Both the position numbers and the translations under genes were made by a program. A model generated the notes under the pieces. That model searched no databases and had not been told where the DNA came from. It was given only the letters and a program-made list of their open reading frames with translations. A DNA stretch of 64,000 bases from Capronia americana (Eukaryota > Ascomycota > Eurotiomycetes > Chaetothyriales > Herpotrichiellaceae). Below are positions 24,201 to 34,943 of the stretch, in pieces (the first letter of the stretch is position 1; the number at the start of each line of letters is the position of its first letter). The stretch spans positions 248,001 to 312,000 of the forward strand of contig JADWQD010000011.1 in NCBI GenBank assembly GCA_016110215.1. Reading direction: 5' to 3'.

Positions 24201-27200
24201 ATTATATCCGCCATACTTCATTGATCATCAGGGCTTCGAAAGCATAAGCAACGGGATTGAGATAATTGAGCCATCGAAACCATGGGACCATGTCCTTGAT
24301 GGGGATTGTGAATCCAGTGTAGATTGCGAGGGCGAGACTGAACAGTGATGCCGGCACCAGGGCCTGAACTGTTAGCAGTGCAGTCAGGTAGGTGGGAGAG
24401 TGCAGTTATATTACCTCTGGCAAAGAACGAGACAATGCCGCTATGCAGCGAAAGTACATTGACATAGTCAACGTACAGGTGAAGGTAAAAAGCAGGAATA
24501 CAAAGAAGTGGCCGGGCGTGCGACGTAAATTTGTCATGAAGTAGAGCGTCAGGTTGAACCCAAGAGATGTCAGGATCTTGTTGGGCAGATCGCAGATCAT
24601 CGAGGCTTCAACGTGTCAGCCAAAAGAGATACATCAGAACAATAGTATCCTGAGGCTTACCGATTGCTTCGGCGAATGGGTGGTAGAAGGCATACCTCGA
24701 TTGCTTCTCCACGATCGGCCGCTGTGCGTATAAAGTCATGACCTGCCCAACATGATTTAGTCAAGCCCCTAATACTGCCGACCATGGACAGACCTCGAGG
24801 GCACTAGCAAACGAAGCCAGCAAGATGGCAAAGAAAAGAAGAGCTCCACGACTGTAGAGTGAGCCGGTGTCGTTGGGGAGATTGTAGAATATGCTGCCGA
24901 TCACCAGTGCCATGATTGCGTTGAAAAGGGCGCCGGTGATGACGAGGCCCGCGTCTCCTCGGAGTCTCTGAAACCCTCGTCGAACACACAATGCGACCTG
25001 CTGTGACACCGAGAGCGTGTATGGTGACTTGATACGCCTAATCGAGTGAAGAATGGTTATCCATGGAACACGCTCTGGATTGAGGGCTTCAACATACTGT
25101 GATCTTGCTTGCACCGCACGACGAGCATTCTTGAAGACATCCAAAGATGATCCCCCTAGAGGATATTGCTTGTCAAACTCCTCGATGTCCCGCAGCAGGC
25201 ATGCGTGATCCTCGCTCTGTCTCCACGCGGCCGCGAACTCGTCTGGCGTAACCGGTGTCTTACCTTCAAAGCCCGGCCGCACTCGTCGCTCTAAAGGGTT
25301 GGTCAGAGATGTGAGAAAATCGGCAGTCACTTGCCGCGGTAGACACTCGAATCCCAGATTGATGAAGAAGCGTTTTGCTGCATGGATGTTCCCAAAGTAG
25401 ATCTGTCGGCCCTCGTAGAGCACGGCAACTTTATCGAAGACCTGCGCACGTCAGTGGAGATACACACTTGTTCAAACAGCAGCAGGACTCGCATCGTAGA
25501 TAGACTGAGAGGCTTGATAGACTGTCACGAGCGCTGTCGCTCCCGTGAGCGAAGTTGAGGTTCGCAGCGTCCGCACGAATTCCAGAGCGGTGGAACTGTC
25601 GAGTCCGCGCGTGCTGTTATCCCAACATTGTATCGTACTCCCACCAATAGCACTGCCAAATCATGTAAGCACGGGACTTCTCATCAATCCCTGAACCGTT
25701 GCCGCATGGTTGTCTGGGATGACAAGAACATCGATGGGTTTCGAGATCAAACGGTCCACGTCTGCCGTGGCTTGATTCAACGTTCAGAAGTCTTCAACCA
25801 CGCGATCCCACCCATATCATGTTTGTTGTTGAGGGGAAGAGCTTACACTTCTGCAATGCTGACACGTTTCCGCTCCCCACCGGAGACTCCTCTAACAAGG
25901 TCGCTGCCAACCTAATGGGCGTGTCAGTATGAGCTGCGTAAGCAACCAGTGTCCCTACGCACGATCGTGTCCACCGTATGGCTTAGACCAAAAGCGGCCA
26001 TGACAACATCACGTAGATGTGTCGCATATGTCTGGGACAAGAATCAGCATTGACATCCCCGACAACTCGTCATGGTAGATGTACAGCTGGAGTAACGGCA
26101 GGCATAAGATTCCGGGGCGTCTAAGAAAAGTCAGTCGATCAAGCATCAGGTTTACTGATAATTTCGCCGCCATACCCTCGCACGAGCAGCAAAGTCCAGA
26201 GTTTGGCCCACAGTCAACTGAGGGAAGTGGACATCGACTTCTGACTGGTAGATGCACTCTCCTCTGAACTCCTTGTGCATAGTCTCCTGTGGAATGCCTT
26301 GGTAATTCAGGTATGAATTTTTCCCGATACGGAATCCATCGGTGTCTCCAGAGATGGCCTTGAGGAACGTCGAACAACCACTGCTGCGAGTGTCAGCGTG
26401 GCACGGCTCTTTGGCGAGAACCCCTTCTCCAAGCGACTTGCCTTCCGGGTCTCCCTAACACCACGAGCATTTCTCCGCTCCTGACAAGGCCGTCAAAATC
26501 TCTCAGAATTTGTGTTCCGGTCTTCGTCTCGTTGCCAACGAGTCTTTTGGCCCACTTGTACAATTCCAACGGGTAGTTCCCGAACGTTTTCTGGTAGTCC
26601 ATTGCCTTGCCTAACCCGTGAGCTGATAGATTCTTGTAGGCTACCCCTGCGACTCCCTTCGGATATCGTTCAGGATCACGAGATGCAATGTCCATCACCG
26701 CCTGCAGCCACGCTCTCACATTGAAATCTGCCGAGTGCGGGTCAAGCTGAGGATCTGAGGATCCAAGAAAAGGGTTGTCCGCTTCCGACTTCACATCCTT
26801 GGCCTCGCTCAATGATGCTGCTTTTGCCAGCACATTGATCTTATCCACATCTTTCTCAGCAAAGGATGAAGAGGCTGTCAGCATTGATTTGGCTTGTTGT
26901 CTAGTGGGCGCCGGGCTCTTGCTTCCAGACACTTCGACAGCCTGGCCTGCTGAGTTTTGGCGGCCAGTCCCATCACCAGTGGTCTCCTCGAAATAGCTGG
27001 GACGCCCATTCTCGTAAACGAGCTTCATCCTGGGATTTTTCTTGAATTCACCCATCGGGGCACTTGTCCACTCGCCGTCGAGCATCAATGCGACACTACA
27101 GTGCCATGGAGTCGTGAACCCCGTTTTGGTGTTGAGCAGACTCATGGATATCTTATGCTCGCCGGTAGACTGATGTATGGAGAGACGTAGGTGGTCTGGG

Positions 27201-28433
27201 AAAGCGTGCTTGACGGCCCCTGCAAAAGCCTTTCGGACTCATGGTCAGCGATTATAAAATCTATGCCATCATTCCACTCACATATCCTCGAATGAGCATT
27301 TGTTTTGCCAGATATTTCACATCTCTCTTGTAACCATGGTTCGATCGACCATTGCCAACTGGGAAGATGTGCTTCAAATCAGACTCCAGGAATCGTCGAT
27401 ATCCAAGGTAGGTCAATTTGGTGTCGGGATTTGTGGCGATTTCGTGGTCGATGTCGATGTCGTCTTTGCCAAAGTTGTTGAAGATGAACCGTCGAAAGTT
27501 GGTGGCATTGGCAATGTAGGTAATCTCTTCCATCTTCTCTGGCAGAGGGAAGTCGACCAAATCGCGAATCCTGGAGAAACCGATGTGGTCGAATCCCATC
27601 TGCAAAGCCATTGCTCGGATTGCCTGTCCGTACGTCCATGTGTCACGATCCGATATGCTTAGCAAGTCTGAAGAGAAAAATCAATCCAGGGTGCGCAAAG
27701 ACGCTGAAGTAAGTTTGTGCAGTATGTGACGAACCATTGTAAACAAGACCATCTGAGATTATGGTGCACCTTGCACCGGGCGCGTAGATTGTACCTATAC
27801 GCAGACACATGTCGTTCAACCGCTTCAGGGCAATTTCCTCGGCCTTGTCAGGCAAGGTACCGAGAACTTTATAGACCTTGTTGGCCGACCTGAATATTTG
27901 CAGTATTAACGTCGAAGTCCATCATTTGGCAGAATTTCAAGACGTGCTTTTCATCTCGCATATTGTGTCTCTCGACGATCTGATACCACAACAAACCTCG
28001 TCGAGACTGAAAAGAGGAATGAAGGTACGTACTTGAATGGAAATGCAGGCAAACATGTCTCCACTTGAGCTCCTGCTGACACAAACTTTTCGATGATGGA
28101 CAGGAACTTGGGCTTTCCGGCCTCAAGCCGTTGCCTAGTATCACTAAATTTGTTGAGGGCATAGTCGAAAATAATATCCAAGATCCTGATAGACGTCTCC
28201 GAAACAGCGGACTCCACGACAGGAGAATCCCCAATAGAAATCTCCACGATCGACGACTCAGAGCTAGAAACCTCTACAACGGTCGCCCTGGCAGCCACTG
28301 GGTTGAAAGGTCCGATGGGAGCACCATCACTCGCAGACTGCTTGCTTGGTCCGGGAGTACGTGCAGATTGGATTGCATCGACAACGGGCTCCATGATGCG
28401 CAGAGACGGACCAACTTTGACAGACGCGGTCAA
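21289..28433 (-). CDS. Isocyanide synthase (DIT1/PvcA type) fused to a full-length PDR-type ABC transporter
   Basis: Twenty exons fit from 28433 leftwards: 28433-28033, 27889-27735, 27667-27282, 27229-26442, 26380-26176, 26120-26085, 26031-25963, 25911-25847, 25652-25493, 25441-24794, 24742-24661, 24605-24415, 24363-24217, 24149-23974, 23904-23553, 23498-23186, 23107-23014, 22954-22407, 22346-21883, 21772-21289 (about 1920 aa). Residues about 60-400 are an isocyanide synthase (PAFPFK/SANKVYKVLG, DRDTWTYG at 192-199, RLSIH at 329-333, TPWH at 354-357). A 60-residue linker leads, within one exon, into the PDR N-terminus. NBD1 has GRPGSGCST, VSGGERKR and CWDNSTRGLDS (the normal degenerate fungal set); NBD2 has GVTGAGKTT, LNIEQRKR and LDEPTSGLDS. 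Two six-helix membrane domains follow the NBDs. Exon 17 carries one extra base (about 23098-23103), which in this assembly creates a stop near residue 1395. Confidence 0.85.
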
Positions 28434-28705
28434 CTTTGCAAAATGGACTGAGACGAGTAATTAGTGCGCTGATTGACAATCGGCATAAATTGGGGGACAG
28501 ATTCTACCATCGTGATTAAATCATTCCAAGGCGAGAGGTTCAAAGCTGGGCTCTGTCCAAGCACAATAGCATCCGATGTCAATCCACCACAACAGTACAA
28601 TGCCTTCCGCCCTCCCACAGTCCCGATCACACAGAGATTGTGGAATCTGGCTAACGGGGAGGGTACGCGAGAGCCCCGCCTATGCTTGCGAAGCAAAGCT
28701 GATAA

Positions 28706-28713
28706 TGTGCTCA
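28706..28713 (+). promoter_or_regulatory. TGTGCTCA site (putative Mac1 copper-responsive element)
   Basis: Perfect octamer, 273 bases upstream of the ICS-ABC start and preceded by TAA. The match to the A. fumigatus Mac1 element is from memory of published work. Confidence 0.65.
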
Positions 28714-28943
28714 TTGTCCAAGGTTGCATAGGGGCCGAGTTTGGAGCTGCAATTGATGCGACATCCGTGGTTGGCAAAATGCGGTGAATCCAATACCTTA
28801 GCGAACTGTGGGAATAATCTTTCTGATACCTAATTAATTACCGGTAATGTATCGAAACATGGGAATTAGTCTTTCTGTCGTCGAGGGCACATGGAAAGGG
28901 GTTCACAAGAATCCCTCCCCTGCTGCTTGAAGTTGATAATTAA

Positions 28944-28951
28944 TGTGCTCA
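28944..28951 (+). promoter_or_regulatory. TGTGCTCA site (putative Mac1 copper-responsive element)
   Basis: Second perfect octamer in the divergent promoter, again as TAATGTGCTCATT. It is 511 bases upstream of the ICS-ABC start and 780 bases upstream of the NRPS-like start. Confidence 0.65.
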
Positions 28952-29730
28952 TTCTCTAGGCTGCATGTCTGCCAAGGGTGGAGCTGCGATATGATTGGCC
29001 AAACACTAAATCCATTACCGAATTTGGCAATTGACCAAGCGAGGCGTGGCCGAACCCTTGCCTCTATTGCTGGACTTGATATGCCGATGCCAACCTCAAG
29101 GAACATCCTGAACATCTCCCGTCGGTCTGGGCCGAGGGAAGCAGGGTATTTTAAGCCTATGTTCTCTTCACTCCTCGGATCCAACACCGACCACCAATGG
29201 TTCCTAGTGCCAGAGAGCCACTCTCACCAGTCGCAGTCCTCGAAAGGCGGATGGATGCCAGGAATTAACTTTGCGACGCTGCCTACCAGTTGGTTTGGTG
29301 CAACCTCGCTCACCGCACATGCTTCGAGCGAGGAACGTTCCAGACCTTCGTGGAGCTTTGAGACAAGCGCGTCTGTCCTTGCGTAAAAATTCGTAATTGA
29401 TTCTTGTCGTGCATTACTAACAGGCGACGTGGGTTATGGAGATCGGTCTTCTCAACGGCATTGGGTTTAGCTAACGCCTAGTGACAGAGGAATCCAGCTG
29501 TGTCTTAGTAGGTGCCTCGTACCATGAGGGCTTTGTCGGCTCACGACGAGCACTATAGCACCCCAGGGTTCCCAAGACCTAGTGAGTTCCTGGGAGCTAG
29601 ACACATTATCGGTGGAACCGCCCGAGCCGTCCCTGATAAGTTGGGAATGTCAATCTGATGTTTGTTTGTCCTATGTCGAAACCATTCGTCAGGGTCATCA
29701 GTTGCAAATCGCATCTTCCCCTAGATTGTC

Positions 29731-32700
29731 ATGATGGGAATCGACAACTCGTCGGCATATGGCAAGAGGCTCATACCGCAGATCCTAGATCGACTGGCTG
29801 TCTTGGACCCCGATCGTATTGTGTACTCGATAGCAAGATTCTCTGAGGATTCTCCCCAGTTCCGACATATCTCTGCTCGCGACTTTGCAAAGGCGGTTGA
29901 CAAGACAGCCTCGTGGCTTTATAATCAAGTTGGAGCACAGAATGAACTCCGGAGCAAGGAAACGAACGGAACTCAGCACGGCCACAATCAACGACCTCCC
30001 CAAATCCAACCCCTGGGCTACATTGGACCTCGTGAGTCTAATTTCTAGGGACAGGAGTGCAGCATGCTAATCACCTCTGAAGATGATGTGCGCTACGTTC
30101 TGTTGACCTACGGTGCCGTCAAAGCTGGCTGTGCTGTAAGGATACAAGCACACACAGCATGCTGTACAGGGTATACTGAAGTGTTTCTCACAGGCCCTTT
30201 TTCTTTCCCCAAAGAACAACGTTGCAGGTGCTTTGGCCGTTCTCAACGCAGCAAACTGTGGGATATGGGTTAAGCCACACGAGCAGCCCGTGACTCCTCT
30301 GGTGGAGGGCATCCTGCAGCAAAAATCTATGAAGGTTCTGGAGCTTCCAGGAGTGGATGAACTTCTCGATGCCGAGTCTGTCGAGCCATTCATCTATGAC
30401 AAGGCCTTCGACAGCGCAGTACACGACCCATTCTGTATCTTACATACATCTGGAACTACAGGAGTCCCAAAGCCGATTTCGTGGACCCACGGTCTAATCG
30501 GCACCATGGATGCTGTGCGCCTGCTTCCCCCCACTGAAGGTGATGATGGACTTGCTCCGTGGACGCACAATTGGAATGAGGGCGACAGCATATACTCCTC
30601 ATTCCCTATGAGCCACGTGAGTCCCTCGACATTCAATTTGCAGCAAATGCGACACTGACATCTGGGAAGGGTGCAGGTATCATCATGGATATTCTCATGC
30701 CTTCGCTCTTCAACCTCCGGTGTGTCCTGGGGCCGTCAGGTGTCTTACCGAACCTCGGACTCATAGAATCTCTCGCAGACCATGCAAGGATCGATATCTG
30801 GAGCATGGTCCCCTCCCTTGTGGATGAGCTAGGGGAGAGCCCCGACGTTCTGGCGAAGTTCAAGCCTTCAAAATTCATTTGTGCTTCCGGCGGTGAGTTG
30901 CATGCTCCTAGTGACATTTGATAGCGTCTCTGACTGTTTGGCTTTACAGGGCCGGTCAGTCCAATCATTGTATCCAAGGTCAATCAGGTGGTCAGGGTCC
31001 TCAACCTGACAGGCACTACAGAAGGCTTGTTTATTGGCAACCTCTGGGTGGAAAGAGATGACTGGCATTGGTTTGCATTCCATCCCTATTCCGGTTTCGA
31101 GTTCAGGGAGATACAACCCGGTGTTTTTGAGCACTGGGTCCACCGTAATGAGCACTGGGCTTTGTTCCAGGGCATCTTCCACACGTTTCCGGACCAGCAG
31201 TCTATCAACCTCAAAGATTTGTATGTCCGACACCCCTCCAAACCAAATCTTTGGGCTTTCAGTGGAAGAAGTGACGACGTGGTTGTTCTTTCCAATGGCT
31301 ACAAGATCTCACCCTTGGAAACGGAGGCACTGGTCACAACCCACCCTGCAGTCGACGGCTGCCTCCTCATTGGAACAGGGAAGCCTCAGGCGGGTCTGCT
31401 CGTTGAGCTGAAAGACCCGTCGGCCAGGAACAACGAGCTGTTCGATAGCATCTGGGCTACCATAGAGAGAGCCAACAACCTGGCGTTTCAGAAAAGCCGA
31501 CTGCAAAGACAATACATCGCTTTTGCTGAGCCAGACAAACCCTTCATCCGGACGGATAAGAGGACCATCAAACGGCGTGCCACACTGGACCTCTATGCAG
31601 ATTTTATTGATCGCTTCTACACCACCCGAGATGAAGATGCGAACGGTGAAGACATGGAGGCCTTCAGTGTCGACACAAGCTCGATCGAGGCTATCACAGA
31701 CTCCATATGCCACATCATTTGCTCGATACTGCCCGACATTGGAAGCTTATCACCGGATGACGACGTCTTTGAGCAGGGCTTAGACTCTCTTCTTGTGTTC
31801 CGAGTGGTCAAGATCATCCGAGCTGCCACAGGTCTTCAGGAACAGCTCGCCCCGCGACATCTGTACGCAAATCCTACTCTGGCTGAGTTCGCGGCCCAAG
31901 TTGCAAGGATATTGAAGGAAGTCAAACCTGCCAACAACGCGCTCAACGATGTGATCAATGAAACTCCTCTGGGTGACACCACAGACTCGTCGTCTGCTGG
32001 GATCGCACAGAGCAACATGCAAAGCAAGATAGCCGAGCATAAACGACGACTTGGATTCAAGATGAACGCCTTTGATGCCGTCAACCCCAATCACTACATG
32101 GGGTTGAATTTCTACTTTGCCCTCCGGCAAGGCGTCACTTTCCAAGATGCTTTCGCAAAATTGCAGAATGGCCTCATTCGTGCTTTTGAAATCATACCTG
32201 AGCTGAATGGCAAGATGATGCTTGCTTCGGAACATGAATTCGGGTACAAGAAGGGCGAATACCGTATCACGATTCCTCCTCGCCCGTCGCCAGCTTCTTC
32301 GGAGCCGAGACAGCTGATGTACAAGGACCTCTCACAAGTTCTCCCATCATTTGAAAAGATGCGAGATGCGGATTTCGCGCCCTCTTTGTTCGGTGACAAC
32401 CTGGTCCTCGACTGCTACCCTTTCCCGGAAATGCCCGCCGACATCGTGGTTGCCCAGGCCAACTTTGTTGAAGGAGGATGTATCCTGGCCACCAACTTCA
32501 TCCACACGTGTCTCGATGGCATCGGCGTCATGATCGCTCTTCGGGTCTGGGCAGAGTGCTGCAGATACCTCGAGGGGGACCAGACAGCAACATGTGAGTG
32601 GTTTGATCCCGAGAGTTTCAATCACAGTCTGCCCGATATTCTCCACGAAGAAGGGGGTCACGCGAAAGCAGCTCACGAGGTCGACCCTGGAGTATGGGGT

Positions 32701-33636
32701 TTTCTGCCATTCTTTCGTCCGGACGACTCTATTGCAATTCACGATCAGGAGAATCATTCAGTTTTCTCCAAGGAAGGAGACCATGTCAACGGAGTTCCTC
32801 AAGCCAACGGTACTCGCTCTTCAAAGATGGCTCTCCCTCCGGCCCCAGTCTTCCCACGTCAGCCTGTATGGCCGGCTGCTCCAGCTGAGCGATCTTTGAG
32901 CACAAGTGTGTTTTTGATTCCTCGAGAGGGTATACAGATGCTCAAAGAAGAGGTTCTTGCAGATCCGGAGACCAAGGGGCTTGTGACATCGGTCAGCGAT
33001 ATCGTACAAGCGTTCTTTTGGCGCGCTTCCATCAGATCACGATATCGTGTTGCCAAAGAGATCCGAGACGCAACCTTTGGACGCGATGAAATGTCTATTC
33101 TGGAGTTACCTATCGATGGTCGACCCTACTTCTCCACGTCGCTGCCCTCATCTTATATGGGTAGCATGCTCATACTGAACCGGGTTACCATGCCTATTGA
33201 GACGCTGTGCTCCCCCAACACCAGCATCGGGCAAATTGCCTCCCTTATCCGCGAAGCAGCGGCACGGATCACTCCTTCGCTGGTCCATGACGCGTTTACA
33301 CTTCTGAGGTCCATGTCCGATTACAGCAAACCTGCGACCGCGAACATGGGCATCGAACACATGAACGCCATGGTATCCAACATGATGCTGTTTGAGACCA
33401 GCGAGATTTCCTTTGGTGATGCGTTCTTTGCCGGAGGCAGTCCGGAAGCCATGCGGCCACAGATTGAGAGGGGACACAGGCGCTTCCGATTCTTGGTCAT
33501 CTCTCCAATGAGGCAAGACGGCGGCGTGGAGCTGGTGCTCGGCACGCTGCCAGAGGAAATGAAGATGCTGAGAACCGACGAGGAGTTTACAAAGTATGCA
33601 CAGCTGGTTGATAGCCAGAAGGGTGGACACGTGTAA
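29731..33636 (+). CDS. NRPS-like enzyme: adenylation, thiolation and BAHD-like transferase domains
   Basis: Five exons in phase, 29731-30031, 30083-30135, 30194-30616, 30670-30892 and 30950-33636, give 1228 aa. The adenylation domain (about 1-530) has LHTSGTTGVPKPISWTH near residue 205, LNLTGTTEGL, and FSGRSDDVVVLSNGYKISP, the form seen in carboxylate-reductase-like ANL enzymes. A thiolation domain follows (DDDVFEQGLDSLLVFR, phosphopantetheine Ser near 613). A second catalytic module (about 690-1228) resembles fungal BAHD-type acyltransferases, with HTCLDG as HxxxDG near 852. No condensation, reductase or thioesterase domain was seen. From memory, A. fumigatus CrmA carries an isocyanide synthase plus A, T and transferase in one chain; here the last three are a separate gene divergent from the synthase. 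Substrate unknown. Confidence 0.9.
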
Positions 33637-34258
33637 TAGAGCGCCAGTCGTAACAGACAGCTATCAGCCACGACTGTCACGTCCTCTGTCAATTCTCCGA
33701 CATCATAATCATGTCGAGGCCTAGACGACACGCCGTCGCTCACCTAATTAGGCAGGTACTCGCCCACTTTTATGTAACCACCCCCCCTTCCCCCTTTAAT
33801 TGGACACTGAACAGGAGGACCTCAGAAAGCCTACATCCAACATGCAAGCAGAGACTGGGAAGCTCACATGTAAACTATGTAAAGACTGGAGATGCTTATC
33901 CTAAGCCGACACGACTTTACATGTCAGTTTCAACGAGTCTCATGCCGCAGCACAACTCTTTACGCCCAGCTTTGGCACGACCGGGCTGTACTACGTATTG
34001 GCCCGCAACACGGAGTACAGAGCACAGTTCTACTGTACCAAAGCCCGTAGTCCGCCAAAACTTTGCTCGACCCAAGAGAAATAAGCACCCCATCGCGTAA
34101 AATGCATCAATGCATGCTCGGGAGTGCTACCGTGTATCCATCCCATTTCGTATAACCATACGCGAGCCCTTAATATTGACCACGGAATCGCGGTGAAAAT
34201 GTATTACTAGCTGCATCGGTGGTTCGACGCAACCCCCACACAATCGCTGCAGCTCTAA

Positions 34259-34266
34259 TGTGCTCA
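34259..34266 (+). promoter_or_regulatory. TGTGCTCA site 1 of the MFS upstream array
   Basis: Perfect octamer within TAATGTGCTCATAA, about 680 bases upstream of the MFS start. Confidence 0.6.
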
Positions 34267-34270
34267 TAAA

Positions 34271-34278
34271 TGTGCTCA
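34271..34278 (+). promoter_or_regulatory. TGTGCTCA site 2 of the MFS upstream array
   Basis: Perfect octamer 12 bases after site 1, in context AAATGTGCTCAAG. Confidence 0.6.
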
Positions 34279-34305
34279 AGGTGAGCAAGTTCTGTAGCCT
34301 CGTCC

Positions 34306-34313
34306 TGAGCACA
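34306..34313 (-). promoter_or_regulatory. TGTGCTCA site 3 of the MFS upstream array (inverted)
   Basis: Reads TGAGCACA on the + strand. With site 1 it makes a perfect 11-base inverted repeat. Confidence 0.6.
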
Positions 34314-34943
34314 TTAAACAGAGCCAATGCATGGCTGGCATGAATGCCCAGAAGCGGGATTTGTTGGCGAAAGACTAGGGGCCCCCGGACCAGTTGGTTC
34401 TTATCGCTAATCCCATTCAGGTGATTTACCCATTCCAGGCCACGGTCTCGCTACGTAAAATCGACGCCCTGCACGTCTCGTACTGATTTTTAGTCGCAGG
34501 CGAGCGCCACGGGATGCATGCGGCTGCAAGGAGAGAGTGTTTTCTGAAGGGAGGAGCATCGTGGGCGGGAACATGAGCGAGGAAATCCTTCGGTTCGTTG
34601 CTGCGACTGATCCGATGACATAGCGTTAATCAAGACATGCTCTTTCGATGGCGTTGAAATGACAGTGGCCGAGGAGCGGAGGACTATCCTATATCCGTGA
34701 AGGCCTTTTGATCTGTCGTTGGTGTTAGCCTTGAAGGGAGAGAAGAGAAGGCCGTTGCGTCAGTTCGTCGCCTGTTGTTTGGATTTCTTCTCTTCTCTTC
34801 GCAGAGGCTCGATTCCTGTGCCCTGCCTCTTTTCACCATTTATCTTCGTCGCTACATTCGGCCCCGGTCAATCTCTGCTTGGGTTGCATTGTAATCGAAT
34901 CAAACATCTAATACCACGTCCGACCTACAGTCGACACCAAGCG

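Larger units (their letters stand above)
28434..29730. promoter_or_regulatory. Divergent promoter of the ICS-ABC fusion and the NRPS-like gene
   Basis: These 1297 bases separate the two start codons. The region carries two perfect TGTGCTCA sites in the longer context TAATGTGCTCATT (28703 and 28941), each inside one copy of a diverged duplication (about 28700-28770 and 28938-29008). Two ORFs on the + strand here have no recognisable domain. I treat the region as regulatory. Confidence 0.65.
33637..34943. promoter_or_regulatory. Upstream region of the MFS siderophore-type transporter with a TGTGCTCA array
   Basis: These 1.3 kb contain no supported gene. Between 34256 and 34316 lie three perfect TGTGCTCA octamers (two direct, one inverted) and a partial fourth (GTGAGCAA at 34281). 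The outermost two form a perfect 11-base inverted repeat (TAATGTGCTCA at 34256-34266 and TGAGCACATTA at 34306-34316). A CT-rich stretch precedes the ATG. Confidence 0.65.

Noticed and set aside
26393..26950. Separate ABC transporter gene starting at an internal ATG in the linker (MLTASSSF)
   Set aside because: There is no stop, splice signal or room for a promoter between the synthase and the transporter, so a single fused frame is the simpler reading. An internal start is not excluded.
28473..29386. Two + strand ORFs (104 and 147 aa) in the divergent promoter
   Set aside because: No recognisable domain, odd composition, and both overlap the duplicated regulatory segments.
34719..34943. Upstream in-frame extension of the MFS transporter
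   Set aside because: The frame is open, but the extra 75 residues are unlike family N-termini and lie in a CT-rich leader; the ATG at 34944 fits better.
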